The translations under genes and the position numbers were made by a program. Positions 1-9,042 of a stretch of DNA of 64,000 nt are shown here, in pieces. The notes beneath the pieces are model-generated. The model was given only the letters and a program-made list of their open reading frames with translations, did not search any database and was not told the DNA's origin. Source of the DNA: Tabrizicola_A aquatica (lineage in GTDB: Bacteria; Pseudomonadota; Alphaproteobacteria; Rhodobacterales; Rhodobacteraceae). The DNA lies in assembly GCA_965194375.1 (NCBI GenBank), contig OZ239428.1; one strand, written 5' to 3'. Numbering within the stretch: position 1 is the first letter of the stretch; the number at the start of each line of letters is the position of its first letter.

Positions 1-572
1 ACCGGGTCAAGAAGCGCATCTTCGCCCCCCTCGATGTCGCAGATTACCACCGCGCGGCCCGCAGCACAGATGTCAAAGTCGCTGTGACCAAAAAGCCCGC
101 CCACTTCGACCCGCTCGGCCAGCCCATTGGCCTCAGCCAAGCTGCGGCAAAGCGCCTGCGCGCGGTCATCAGCATCGCGGGCCAAAATGCGCGTGCGCTC
201 CAAGCGCCGCGCCAGACCCACGGCGTAATAGCCCTCGGCCGAGCCGATATCGATCACAAGATCCGGCGCGCGGGCGATGATCGCCTCGATCACCGGATGC
301 AACACGGCCTCATAAGCCCCCAGAAGACGCGCTACGCGTGACCCTTCCGAGGCGCGCACCGGATAGGCCATCCCCTTGAACGGCCCCGATTGGACCACCG
401 CCCCGGACCGCGCCAAGACAGTATTGGCCACCAACTCAGACCGCCATTTGGCCAGATGCCGAAGCGCAGAGTTCAACGTGTTGGGGGTGACGGGCGGGGC
501 CAAAAGGCTTTGCACACGGTCAGCAACAGCCTCGCTGAAGGACAAGGCAGGCGGGTTCGGCATCAAGGCCAA
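1..572 (-). CDS. SAM-dependent methyltransferase, 3' end cut by window edge
   Basis: The frame is open on the minus strand and runs off the window, so the C-terminus is missing; about 190 codons are visible. The core is a class I Rossmann methyltransferase: motif I DIGSAEGYYAVGLA lies near residue 110, followed by an acidic strand (ARDADD) and a later CDIEGGED that resembles the motif found in FkbM-like enzymes. A GPFKGMAYP motif precedes the fold. A TTG at 572 has GGAG 7 nt upstream and is the better start; the ATG at 563 lies 16 nt from that site. The substrate cannot be told. The methyltransferase fold is clear, the subfamily is not. Confidence 0.75.
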   Translation of the reverse strand, partial: MALMPNPPALSFSEAVADRVQSLLAPPVTPNTLNSALRHLAKWRSELVANTVLARSGAVVQSGPFKGMAYPVRASEGSRVARLLGAYEAVLHPVIEAIIARAPDLVIDIGSAEGYYAVGLARRLERTRILARDADDRAQALCRSLAEANGLAERVEVGGLFGHSDFDICAAGRAVVICDIEGGEDALLDP

Positions 573-720
573 GACAAGGCTCCGGGACAAAAAGGGTTGG
601 ATCGAAAAGGGGTATGCAATCCCCCGACCCTAGCCCCGCCCGAGGCCCCTGTAAACCAACGTCAGGCGCAGCCTGATCCTGGCGCGCCGTCTTTAGCCGT
701 CAGTCCTTGTCCCTAAGCCG

Positions 721-1179
721 TCAGCCCGGCACAAAAGCCAGCGACACCCCGTTCATGCAATAGCGCAGACCCGTTGGTTGTGGCCCATCTTCGAACACAT
801 GTCCCAAATGCCCGCCACAGCGGCGGCAATGCACCTCAATCCGGTCGCCAAAGATGCCCGGATCCGCCCTTGTGCGTATGGCATTGTCCAAAGGCTGCCA
901 GAAGGACGGCCAACCCGTGCCGCTGTCGTATTTGGTGCTCGATGAGAACAGCGGCAGATCACAGCCCGCGCAATGAAAGGTGCCTGCCCGCTTTTCCCTG
1001 TCCAAGGGGCTGGTGCCTGCGCGTTCGGTCGCCTCATGGCGCAAGACCTGATAAGCCTCGGGCGAGAGGCGCGCGCGCCACTCCTCATCGGTCAGAGTGA
1101 ATTCAAAGCTTTCGGCGCGGGCGGCCTTGCCCAATCCCAAAGCGGCAAGTGCGGTCGATACGAACAGACGGCGGTTCAT
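721..1179 (-). CDS. msrB: Peptide-methionine (R)-S-oxide reductase, exported
   Basis: MsrB reduces methionine-R-sulfoxide in proteins. The 152-residue product has four zinc cysteines (C70, C73, C118, C121) and the catalytic cysteine in RYCMNG (C141), with the usual GTGWPSF and GHLGHVF signatures. The N-terminus MNRRLFVSTALAALG followed by AARA looks like a twin-arginine signal, so it probably repairs periplasmic proteins. AAGGAG lies 8 nt before the ATG at 1179, which favours it over an in-frame TTG at 1185. No resolving partner (MsrA or a thioredoxin) is adjacent. Confidence 0.93.
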   Translation of the reverse strand: MNRRLFVSTALAALGLGKAARAESFEFTLTDEEWRARLSPEAYQVLRHEATERAGTSPLDREKRAGTFHCAGCDLPLFSSSTKYDSGTGWPSFWQPLDNAIRTRADPGIFGDRIEVHCRRCGGHLGHVFEDGPQPTGLRYCMNGVSLAFVPG

Positions 1180-1364
1180 CGGCAAATCTCCTTCTTCGGG
1201 CTATCTTAGCACATCAAAGCGCGCCAAGGGGCAAAGGTTACAAGCGCTCACCAAGTTGCGAAAACCCGTGAGTCCAGCCCTTGCAGCCCCTGCCGATATG
1301 CTCCACTACTTCACTCCCAAAGGGGGCCCCACGGCCCCGAGGCTTTCGATGATGGACCACGACA

Positions 1365-2339
1365 ATGGCTGAGACCCTGCAAAAACCCACCGAAGAGATC
1401 TCGGTCCGCGACGTGTTCGGCATCGACACCGATATGAAGGTCAAAGGCTTTGCCGAAGCGACCGATCGCGTGCCGGCCATCGACCCGACCTACAAGTTCG
1501 ATCCTGACACCACTTTGGCCATTCTGGCGGGCTTTGCCTATAACCGCCGGGTGATGATCCAAGGCTATCACGGCACGGGAAAATCGACCCATATCGAACA
1601 GGTTGGCGCGCGGCTGAATTGGCCGACAGTGCGGGTGAACCTCGACAGCCATATCAGCCGGATCGACCTGATCGGCAAAGACGCGATCAAGTTGCGCGAT
1701 GGCAAGCAGGTGACCGAGTTCCACGAAGGCATCCTGCCTTGGGCGCTGCGCAACCCTGTGGCCATTGTGTTCGACGAATATGATGCCGGGCGGGCGGATG
1801 TGATGTTCGTGATCCAGCGCGTGCTGGAACATGATGGCAAGCTGACACTGCTCGATCAAAACGAGATCATCACCCCCCACCCGTCCTTCCGCCTGTTTGC
1901 CACGGCCAACACCGTGGGTCTGGGCGACACGACCGGGCTTTACCACGGCACCCAGCAGATCAACCAAGCCCAGATGGACCGCTGGTCGCTCGTGGCGACG
2001 CTGAACTATCTGAGCCATGATGCCGAAGCCGCCATCGTTCTGGCCAAGCGCCCGCATTACAACACCGAGAAAGGTCGCAAGACCATTTCGCAGATGGTCA
2101 CCGTGGCCGACCTGACCCGCACGGCGTTTATGAACGGTGACCTTTCGACCGTGATGTCGCCCCGCACCGTGCTGAACTGGGCCGAAAACGCCGAGATCTT
2201 CCGCAACGTGGGTTATGCCTTCCGGCTGTCCTTCCTGAACAAATGCGACGAGTTGGAGCGCCAGACCGTGGCCGAATTCTACCAGCGCTGCTTTGGCGAG
2301 GAACTGCCGGAAAGCGCTGCCTCGATGGCGATGAAGTAA
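1365..2339 (+). CDS. cobS: Aerobic cobaltochelatase subunit CobS
   Basis: CobS is the AAA+ ATPase of the aerobic cobaltochelatase (CobNST), which inserts cobalt into hydrogenobyrinate a,c-diamide during adenosylcobalamin synthesis. The 324 residues match the family length. Walker A GYHGTGKST is at about 67-75 and Walker B IVFDEYD at about 134-140. cobT follows 145 bp downstream on the same strand, which is the standard pairing. The large subunit cobN is not in this window. The intervening gap holds a double palindromic repeat. Confidence 0.96.
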   Translation: MAETLQKPTEEISVRDVFGIDTDMKVKGFAEATDRVPAIDPTYKFDPDTTLAILAGFAYNRRVMIQGYHGTGKSTHIEQVGARLNWPTVRVNLDSHISRIDLIGKDAIKLRDGKQVTEFHEGILPWALRNPVAIVFDEYDAGRADVMFVIQRVLEHDGKLTLLDQNEIITPHPSFRLFATANTVGLGDTTGLYHGTQQINQAQMDRWSLVATLNYLSHDAEAAIVLAKRPHYNTEKGRKTISQMVTVADLTRTAFMNGDLSTVMSPRTVLNWAENAEIFRNVGYAFRLSFLNKCDELERQTVAEFYQRCFGEELPESAASMAMK

Positions 2340-2460
2340 CCCCCCACCCCAGCCCTCCCCCACGAAGGGGGAGGGAGGCACCGGGACGACAAAAGGCAAT
2401 GACCTGCGGCAAGGGGCGCCTCCTCCCCCCTCGTGGGGGAGGATGGGAGGGGGGCCGCCA
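2340..2460. repeat. Two inverted copies of a GC-rich palindromic repeat
   Basis: Copy one has a perfect 9-bp stem (CCCTCCCCC 2353-2361, loop ACGAA, GGGGGAGGG 2367-2375), preceded by CCCCCCACCCCAG. Copy two is inverted, with an 8-bp stem at 2422-2429 and 2435-2442 and loop CTCGT. A third copy lies at 8985-9034. The shared loop and flank show one dispersed family, a REP-like element sitting between cobS and cobT. Confidence 0.8.
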
Positions 2461-2484
2461 GCCAAAGGCAAAACGGGGCAGATC

Positions 2485-4356
2485 ATGACCAAACCCAACG
2501 ACAACCCCGCCGATCCGTTCAAAAAGGCCCTTGCCGAGGCCACCCGCGTCATGGCCGATGATCCGGAGATGACCGTCACCTATTCGGTCGACCCCTCGGG
2601 GATGACCAAAGACGGCGTGCGCCTGCCGCAGGTGTCGCGCCGCATGACGCGCGATGAGGTGCTTTTGGCGCGCGGCACCGCCGACGCCTTTGCACTGAAG
2701 CGCAAGTATCACAACGAGGCGACCTCCAACCGCTATGCCCCCACCGGGCAACTGGCGCGCGAAATCTACGACGCGATGGAGACTGCCCGCTGCGAGGCGG
2801 TGGGTGCCCGCGTCATGCCCGGCACGGCCACCAACATTGACGCCAAGATCGCCCATGAGGCTGATCGCAAGGGCTATGCCACCATCACAAGCCCCGGCGA
2901 GGCGCCGCTTTCGGTCGCCGCAGGCTACCTTGTGCGCCATCTGGCCATCGGCAACCCGCTGCCCAAGGCCGCCGAAAACGTCATGAACCTGTGGCGTGGC
3001 TTTATCGAAGAACAGGCCGGCGGCACGCTGGACAACCTCGATCATGTGCTGGCCGATCAGGCCGCTTTTGCCCGCTTTGCGCGGCAAGTGATCTCGGATC
3101 TCGGCTATGGCGACCAATTGGGCGATGACCCGGACGCGCCAGATGAGGATGAGGCCGGCAACGAGGCCGAGGAAGATCAGGACAACCCCGACAGCCAAGG
3201 TTCGGAAGACCAAGAAAGCGACGAGTCCGAGGCCAGCCCCGAGCGCAGCCAAGACGAGCAGGAAGACCAGTCCCAAGCGCAAGTCACCATGGAAGACAGC
3301 GCCGACATGGAGCAGGGCGACGAGACCGAACTGCCCGACGGCGAGGCTCCGCTGGAGCCCCCTCCGCCCGCGCCCTATTCCGATGCCGACCCGAACTACA
3401 CCGTCTATACCACAGATTTCGATGAAGAAATCCGCGCCGAGGAACTGGCGGAACCGGCCGAGCTGGAACGCCTGCGCGCCTATCTGGACCAACAGCTTGA
3501 ACCGCTGAAAGGCGCCGTGTCGCGGCTGGCCAACAAGCTGCAACGCCGCCTTCAGGCCCAGCAAAACCGCTCGTGGCTCTTTGATCTGGAAGAAGGCACG
3601 CTGGATGCAGGCCGTTTGGCCCGCGTCATTGCCAACCCCACGACACCCCTGTCGTTCAAACAGGAAAAAGACACCGAATTCCGCGACACCTGCGTGACGC
3701 TTCTCATCGACAACTCCGGCTCGATGCGCGGTCGTCCCATTTCGATTGCTGCCATTTGTGCCGATGTGCTCGCGCGGACGCTGGAACGCTGCTCGGTCAA
3801 GGTGGAGATCTTGGGCTTTACCACCCGGGCGTGGAAAGGCGGCCAGTCGCGTGAACGCTGGCTCGCCCAAGGCCGCCCGCAGGCTCCGGGACGGCTGAAC
3901 GATCTGCGCCACATCATCTATAAATCCGCCGATGCGCCGTGGCGGCGGGTGCGGCCCAATCTGGGGCTGATGATGAAAGAAGGGCTCTTGAAGGAAAACA
4001 TCGACGGTGAGGCGCTGGAATGGGCGCACCGCCGGTCCATGGCCCGCCCCGAGGCGCGCAAGATCCTGATGGTGATCTCGGACGGCGCGCCGGTGGACGA
4101 TTCGACGCTGTCGGTCAACGCGGCCTCGTTCTTGGAAAAGCACCTGCGCGACGTGATCTCCATGGTCGAAAAGCGCCGTGCGGTGGAACTGATTGCCATC
4201 GGCATTGGCCATGACGTGACGCGCTATTACCAACGCGCCGTGACGATCACCGATGTCGAGCAATTGGCGGGGGCCATGACCGAACAGCTTGCCGGGTTGT
4301 TCGAGGTGGACCCCAAGAAACGCGCCCGGGCCTTGGGGATGCGCAAGGCGGGGTAA
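2485..4356 (+). CDS. cobT: Aerobic cobaltochelatase subunit CobT
   Basis: CobT is the von Willebrand A partner of CobS; together they form the chaperone-like ring that energises CobN for cobalt insertion. The 623-residue product has the family architecture: an N-terminal helical domain, a highly acidic Asp/Glu/Gln-rich linker at about residues 211-292, then a vWA domain whose MIDAS motif DNSGSMRG starts near residue 408. The ATG at 2485 was chosen because upstream codons read through the palindromic repeat and give a Gly/Pro-rich tail not expected in CobT. A hairpin overlaps the region just after the stop. Confidence 0.95.
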   Translation: MTKPNDNPADPFKKALAEATRVMADDPEMTVTYSVDPSGMTKDGVRLPQVSRRMTRDEVLLARGTADAFALKRKYHNEATSNRYAPTGQLAREIYDAMETARCEAVGARVMPGTATNIDAKIAHEADRKGYATITSPGEAPLSVAAGYLVRHLAIGNPLPKAAENVMNLWRGFIEEQAGGTLDNLDHVLADQAAFARFARQVISDLGYGDQLGDDPDAPDEDEAGNEAEEDQDNPDSQGSEDQESDESEASPERSQDEQEDQSQAQVTMEDSADMEQGDETELPDGEAPLEPPPPAPYSDADPNYTVYTTDFDEEIRAEELAEPAELERLRAYLDQQLEPLKGAVSRLANKLQRRLQAQQNRSWLFDLEEGTLDAGRLARVIANPTTPLSFKQEKDTEFRDTCVTLLIDNSGSMRGRPISIAAICADVLARTLERCSVKVEILGFTTRAWKGGQSRERWLAQGRPQAPGRLNDLRHIIYKSADAPWRRVRPNLGLMMKEGLLKENIDGEALEWAHRRSMARPEARKILMVISDGAPVDDSTLSVNAASFLEKHLRDVISMVEKRRAVELIAIGIGHDVTRYYQRAVTITDVEQLAGAMTEQLAGLFEVDPKKRARALGMRKAG

Positions 4357-4375
4357 GGGGGACAGTCTGTCCCCC
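4357..4375 (+). terminator. Hairpin immediately after cobT
   Basis: A perfect 8-bp stem (GGGGGACA, loop GTC, TGTCCCCC) begins at the base after the cobT stop codon and is followed by TCTT. It may be a weak terminator or an mRNA 3'-end stabiliser; there is no long T-run. Confidence 0.5.
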
Positions 4376-4434
4376 TCTTGGCTGCGCCAATTCACCCCCT
4401 TGAGGATATTTTCACCGCATTGAAGGAGCCCTCG

Positions 4435-6240
4435 ATGTTCCAGACGTTTGAGACCACCGCCAACCCCGCCCAAGGCCCGGCCCGTCTGGCCGCGCTGCGC
4501 GCCGTTCTGGCCGCCGAAGGGCTGGCGGGCTTTATGGTGCCGCGCGCCGATGTGCATCAGGGGGAATATGTGGCCGCACGCGATGAGCGGCTGCAATGGC
4601 TGACCGGGTTCACCGGATCTGCGGGCTTTGCCATCGTGCTGCAGGGGGTGGCCGGGGTCTTTATCGACGGTCGCTATCGCACCCAAGTGAAGGGTCAGGT
4701 CGATCTGGCCCATTTCACCCCTGTGCCTTGGCCCGAGGTGAAGCCTGCCGATTGGATGAAGGCGCAGCTTGAGACGGGCGTGATCGGCTTTGATCCGTGG
4801 CTGCACACCGCCGATGAGATTGCACGGCTGGAGGCGGGTCTGCAGGGCAGTGGCCTGTCGCTTCGCCCTTGCGACAATCTGGTGGACCGGATCTGGGCCG
4901 ATCAGCCTGAGGCGCCCATGGGCCGGGCCTTTGCCCATCCGGATGCGCTGGCAGGCGAACCGGCTGCCGCCAAGCGCGCGCGGCTGGCAGAAGGGCTGGT
5001 GAAGGCGGGAGAGCGGGCGGCGGTGCTGACCCTGCCCGACTCCCTGTGCTGGCTTTTGAACATCCGCGGCGCCGATGTGCCGCGCAACCCGATCCTGCAT
5101 GGCCATGCGATCCTGCATGACGATGGCGGCGTCACGCTTTTCGCGGCGGCTGAGAAGTTTGACGAGGCCACGCGCGCCCATCTTGGCCCCGAGGTGACCT
5201 TGCGCCCGGTTGCGGCCTTTGTGCCCGCGCTGCGCACGTTGCAAGGCCCCGTGCGGGTGGACAAGGGCACCGCCCCGCTTGCGGTGTCAATGGAGTTGGA
5301 AGAGGCCGGGATTGCCGTGGCTTGGGGCGATGATCCCTGCCGTCTGCCCAAGGCCTGCAAGAACGCGGGCGAAATTGCCGGGATGCGGGCCGCACATCTG
5401 CGCGATGGCGCCGCGGTGGTGGAGTTTTTATGCTGGCTGGACGACCGACTGCCCCAAGGCGGCATGACCGAGATCGATGTGGTAACCGCGCTTGAGGGCT
5501 ATCGCCGCGCGACCAATGCGCTGCATGAGATCAGCTTTGACACCATCTGCGGCGCGGGCCCTAATGGCGCCATCATGCATTACCGGGTGACTGACGAGTC
5601 CAACCGGGCGGTTGAGGCCAATTCATTGCTCTTGGTGGATTCGGGCGGCCAGTATCTCGATGGCACCACCGACATCACCCGCACCGTGGCGGTGGGCGAT
5701 CCGGGCGATTATGCCCGCGCCTGCTATACCCGCGTCTTGCAAGGCACCATCGCCATCTCGCGCGTGCGCTGGCCCAAGGGGCTGACGGGCCGCGATCTTG
5801 ACCCTTTGGCGCGGGCCGCCTTGTGGATGGCGGGCCAAGACTTCAACCATGGCACGGGCCATGGTGTCGGGGCGTTCCTGTCGGTGCATGAGGGCCCGCA
5901 GCGCATCAGCAGGGTCTCTGAAGTGCCGCTGGAAGTTGGGATGATCCTGTCGAATGAGCCGGGCTATTACCGCGAGGGCGAGTTTGGCATCCGGCTGGAG
6001 AACCTGATCGTGGTGGAACCAGCCCCACACCTGCAAGGCGGTGACAGCGAGCGCGAGCAGCTGCGGTTCGATACGCTGACCTTTGTGCCCTTTGACCGCC
6101 GCTTGATCGTGGCCGAGATGCTCGCCCCCGGTGAGCGGGAGTGGTTGAACGCCTATCACGCCGAGGTGCTGGAAAAACTGACCCCGCGCCTGTCGCCCGC
6201 CGCGCTGGACTGGTGCCGCGCGGCCTGTGGGCCGATCTGA
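4435..6240 (+). CDS. pepP: Xaa-Pro aminopeptidase (M24 family, long form)
   Basis: This cytosolic metalloprotease removes N-terminal residues that precede proline. The 601 residues comprise two creatinase-type N-terminal domains and a pita-bread M24 domain. Expected dinuclear metal ligands are visible: Asp in LVDSGGQYLDGTTDITRT (about 401 and 412), His in NHGTGHGVG (about 475), Glu in SNEPGYY (about 508) and Glu in IRLENL (about 522). The long three-domain form resembles human APP1 rather than short PepP. The ATG at 4435 has AAGGAG 6 nt upstream. Confidence 0.93.
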   Translation: MFQTFETTANPAQGPARLAALRAVLAAEGLAGFMVPRADVHQGEYVAARDERLQWLTGFTGSAGFAIVLQGVAGVFIDGRYRTQVKGQVDLAHFTPVPWPEVKPADWMKAQLETGVIGFDPWLHTADEIARLEAGLQGSGLSLRPCDNLVDRIWADQPEAPMGRAFAHPDALAGEPAAAKRARLAEGLVKAGERAAVLTLPDSLCWLLNIRGADVPRNPILHGHAILHDDGGVTLFAAAEKFDEATRAHLGPEVTLRPVAAFVPALRTLQGPVRVDKGTAPLAVSMELEEAGIAVAWGDDPCRLPKACKNAGEIAGMRAAHLRDGAAVVEFLCWLDDRLPQGGMTEIDVVTALEGYRRATNALHEISFDTICGAGPNGAIMHYRVTDESNRAVEANSLLLVDSGGQYLDGTTDITRTVAVGDPGDYARACYTRVLQGTIAISRVRWPKGLTGRDLDPLARAALWMAGQDFNHGTGHGVGAFLSVHEGPQRISRVSEVPLEVGMILSNEPGYYREGEFGIRLENLIVVEPAPHLQGGDSEREQLRFDTLTFVPFDRRLIVAEMLAPGEREWLNAYHAEVLEKLTPRLSPAALDWCRAACGPI

Positions 6241-6262
6241 CGGTCGGCGCGATTTTTCGCGC

Positions 6263-6673
6263 TCAGGCCGCCTCAGCCGCCACTTTGCGGATGCGCTCCA
6301 CCATGGCGCGCACGCCGTTGGACCGCTGGGCCGAGAGATGCTCGTTCAGCCCCAAACGGCCGAGTTCGGCGAGCGCATCCACCGCGCCCACCTGCCCGAC
6401 CGGCACGCCTGAATACAAGGCATGCAAGACCGCGATCAGCCCGCGCACGATCATCGCATCCGAATCGCCCTGAAAATCGAACCGCCCGCCCGCGATCACC
6501 GGGCGCAGCCAGACCTGACTGGCACAGCCATCCACCTTGTAGCCCGGCACCTTGAAGCTGTCGTCCAAGGCCGACATCGCCTTGCCCATGTCGATGACAT
6601 GGCGATAACGATCCTCCCAGTCGTCGAGAAACTCGAAGGTTTCGGCAATCTCCTCAAAGGCGGGGGTGGCCAT
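6263..6673 (-). CDS. sufE: SufE family Fe-S cluster assembly protein
   Basis: SufE accepts persulfide sulfur from the SufS cysteine desulfurase and passes it to the SufBCD scaffold. The 136 residues are typical, with the sulfur-accepting cysteine in VDGCASQVW (C50). AGGAG lies upstream of the ATG at 6673. No other suf gene is adjacent, so it works in trans with a suf operon elsewhere. It converges on pepP. Confidence 0.93.
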   Translation of the reverse strand: MATPAFEEIAETFEFLDDWEDRYRHVIDMGKAMSALDDSFKVPGYKVDGCASQVWLRPVIAGGRFDFQGDSDAMIVRGLIAVLHALYSGVPVGQVGAVDALAELGRLGLNEHLSAQRSNGVRAMVERIRKVAAEAA

Positions 6674-6809
6674 GGTGCAACTCCTTTATTCCCGTGTCAG
6701 CTAATTCGCCCCTGCCCCCCTGTCCAGCCCCTGCCCCACAAACGCTGCGGCCTTTTCAAAGGGGCCCTGATCGGATAGCCAAAGGAGAGTGCTTGCAAGG
6801 ACCCTGCCG

Positions 6810-7268
6810 ATGCGCCTTTCCCTGACCCTCGCCCTGACTGCCGTGATGGTGCTGACCGCTTGCGGCTCAATGCGCGAGTCGCGGTTGAACCCGCTGAACT
6901 GGTTCGGCGGCTCACGCGAGGCGCAGGCCGATGAGTTCGGCATCCCCGCCATGATTGAGGCGCGCCCGCTGGTCGATCAGGTTCTGTCGATGAGCATCGA
7001 GCAAACGCCTTACGGCGCTATTGTGCGCGCCACGGGCCTATCGCCCACCCAAGGCCATTACGACGCCGAATTGGTGGCGCGCCCGCTGGATGAGAACGGT
7101 GTCTTGGTCTATGACTTCCGCCTGATGCCTCCGCCCGGCCCAACGCCTGCTGGTGCCCAGCGCACGCGTGAGGTGACCGTGGCTGCCCATCTGTCTAAGA
7201 TCAAACTCGACAGCATCCGCGAAATCGTCGTGCAGGGCGCGCAGAACGCCCGGTCTAGCCGCCGCTAA
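6810..7268 (+). CDS. Putative outer-membrane or periplasmic lipoprotein, unknown function
   Basis: The 152-residue product has a hydrophobic signal and a lipobox (VLTAC, lipidated Cys18), then a soluble domain rich in charged and polar residues with no recognisable motif. The ATG at 6810, with AAGG 9 nt upstream, gives a clean signal peptide; an upstream GTG at 6789 lies too close to its AAAGGAG. It is followed after 13 bp by the convergent RNase D gene. It looks like a lineage-restricted lipoprotein. Confidence 0.75.
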   Translation: MRLSLTLALTAVMVLTACGSMRESRLNPLNWFGGSREAQADEFGIPAMIEARPLVDQVLSMSIEQTPYGAIVRATGLSPTQGHYDAELVARPLDENGVLVYDFRLMPPPGPTPAGAQRTREVTVAAHLSKIKLDSIREIVVQGAQNARSSRR

Positions 7269-7281
7269 AGGCGGGGCGGCG

Positions 7282-8439
7282 TTACAGCCGCACCACCCGC
7301 ACTTCGTTGCCCTTGGCCGAGAGCGCAATCTCGCCCCGGCAGAGCCGCATCGCGTCATCGCCAAAGGCTTCGGCGCGCCAGCCATTCAGCGCATCTACCT
7401 TGCGCTCTCCGGCGGCAATCGCATCAAGATCTGCCGCCGAGGCAATCAGGCGCGGTGCCACGCCCAGACTTTCCGACTTGGCCTTGAGGAGCACGCGCAA
7501 GAGATCGGCCAAGGCCGGGTTCACCTGCAACTGCTCACGCTCAAGATCCGGCTTCGGCATATCTTCGGGCCGCATCTCAAGGCCCGCCTTGATGGCTGCG
7601 ATGATGCCTTCGGCAATCTCGGTCTTGCGCCCTTCGCGCTGCAATAGCCGCGAGCGGCCCAGCTCTTCCATGGAGGTGGGTCGGGTTGAGGCCAGCTCCA
7701 ACAGTGCGTCATCCTTCATCACGCGGCTGCGCGGCACATTGTTGCCTTGGGCATAGCCCTCACGGAACCGCGCCAGCTCCTTGACCACCGCCAAGAACCG
7801 ACCCGAGGTGGTGCGCGTTTTGACACGCATCCAAGCCTCATCGGGCCGTGTGATATAGGTTTCGGGGTCGGTCAGAAGCGAAAGCTCCTCTTCCACCCAG
7901 CCCTGCCGGCCATTCTTGGCCAGTTGGGCCGCCAGCCATTCATAAATCACCCGCAGATGCGTGACATCGGCCAGCGCATATTCGCTTTGCGCCGAGGTCA
8001 GCGGACGGCGCGACCAATCGGTAAAGCGGCTGGTTTTATCAAGGTTTTCCTTGGCGATCTTCTTGACCAGCGTCTCATAGCCGACCTGTTCGCCAAAGCC
8101 GCAGACCATGGCAGCGACCTGCGTGTCAAACAAGGGATCGGGAAAGACATTGCCCTCGACGAAAAAGATTTCCAGATCTTGGCGCGCCGCGTGAAAGACC
8201 TTCACCGTCGCCTTGTGGCGAAAGAGGTCATAGAGCGGCTCCATCGACATCTGCGACCCTTCGATCGGGTCCACCAGAACCGCGTCGCCGTCTTTGCCCG
8301 GCAGCGCCATCTGGATCAGGCAAAGCTTGGACCAATAGGTGCGTTCGCGCAGAAACTCGGTGTCGATGGTGACATAGGGATGATCCTTGGCCGCAGCGCA
8401 AAAGGCGGCAAGGTCTTCGGTCGTGGTTATGGTCCGCAT
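7282..8439 (-). CDS. rnd: Ribonuclease D
   Basis: RNase D is a 3'-5' exoribonuclease that trims tRNA and other stable RNA precursors. The 385 residues contain the DEDD exonuclease domain (DTEFLRE with D26 and E28, RQDLEIF near 84, YALADVTHL near 155) and a C-terminal HRDC-like helical region. The ATG at 8439 has AAAGG 7 nt upstream; a longer frame adds 14 Cys/Pro-rich residues not expected in the family. Confidence 0.94.
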   Translation of the reverse strand: MRTITTTEDLAAFCAAAKDHPYVTIDTEFLRERTYWSKLCLIQMALPGKDGDAVLVDPIEGSQMSMEPLYDLFRHKATVKVFHAARQDLEIFFVEGNVFPDPLFDTQVAAMVCGFGEQVGYETLVKKIAKENLDKTSRFTDWSRRPLTSAQSEYALADVTHLRVIYEWLAAQLAKNGRQGWVEEELSLLTDPETYITRPDEAWMRVKTRTTSGRFLAVVKELARFREGYAQGNNVPRSRVMKDDALLELASTRPTSMEELGRSRLLQREGRKTEIAEGIIAAIKAGLEMRPEDMPKPDLEREQLQVNPALADLLRVLLKAKSESLGVAPRLIASAADLDAIAAGERKVDALNGWRAEAFGDDAMRLCRGEIALSAKGNEVRVVRL

Positions 8440-8612
8440 GGGCGGCCTTTCACAGCAAGGGGCGCGGGGGCATCCCGCCATAGGCCCCTATAGGCGGGGG
8501 GGCGGGAAAAGAAAAGGCCAAGCGCAAAAGGCCCGGTTTTGCCATATGACTGGCGCGGTTAGACGCCCCCGCGCCCTCGACAGGGGCGAGGGTCTGTGAA
8601 ACACCCGAACCC

Positions 8613-8969
8613 ATGCGTCTGCTCTGGATCAGCCTTGGCCTTGTCGCCCTTGCCCTTGGTCTGGCCGGGGTTGTGCTGCCGTTGGTGCCGACCACGCCTT
8701 TCATGATTTTGGCCGCCGCCTGCTTTGCCAAATCCTCGCCACGACTGCACAACTGGTTGGTCTCACATCCCAGTTTCGGCCCTGCCATCCACAACTGGCG
8801 CGCCCACCGCGCCATCGCGCCGAAGGCCAAACGCCTGTCCTTGATCGCCATGGCGGTGGCTTTTGTGATCAGCCTGGCACTCGGCCTTAGCTGGCAGATG
8901 CTCGCGGTGCAGGGAGTTGTGTTGGTGGTGATGGGCGCTTGGATCTGGACCCGGCCTGAGGGGCCATAG
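8613..8969 (+). CDS. DUF454 (YbaN-like) inner-membrane protein
   Basis: This is a small 118-residue membrane protein with an N-terminal hairpin of hydrophobic segments (residues 1-35, including LPLVPTTPFMILAAACFAKSS, typical of DUF454) and two more near 75-110. The family has no firmly established biochemical role. It is divergent from rnd with about 170 bp between, and is followed by a palindromic repeat. Confidence 0.85.
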   Translation: MRLLWISLGLVALALGLAGVVLPLVPTTPFMILAAACFAKSSPRLHNWLVSHPSFGPAIHNWRAHRAIAPKAKRLSLIAMAVAFVISLALGLSWQMLAVQGVVLVVMGAWIWTRPEGP

Positions 8970-8984
8970 CAGCGCTGACACATC

Positions 8985-9034
8985 CCTCGCCTCCCCTCCC
9001 CCCCTCGTGGGGAGGGGCTGGGGGTGGGGGGCCT
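8985..9034. repeat. Third copy of the GC-rich palindromic repeat
   Basis: A 9-bp stem (CCCCTCCCC 8993-9001 with GGGGAGGGG 9009-9017) has loop CCCTCGT and the flank CTGGGGGTGGGGGG. This is the reverse complement of the flank at 2340-2352. It lies between the convergent DUF454 and aminotransferase genes, where it might act as a terminator. Confidence 0.75.
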
Positions 9035-9042
9035 GCCGCAGC

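Noticed and set aside
2128..5244. A 1038-codon open frame on the strand opposite cobT and pepP
   Set aside because: It lies antisense to two well-supported genes, has His/Gly/Arg-rich composition typical of the reverse frame of GC-rich coding DNA, and matches no family.
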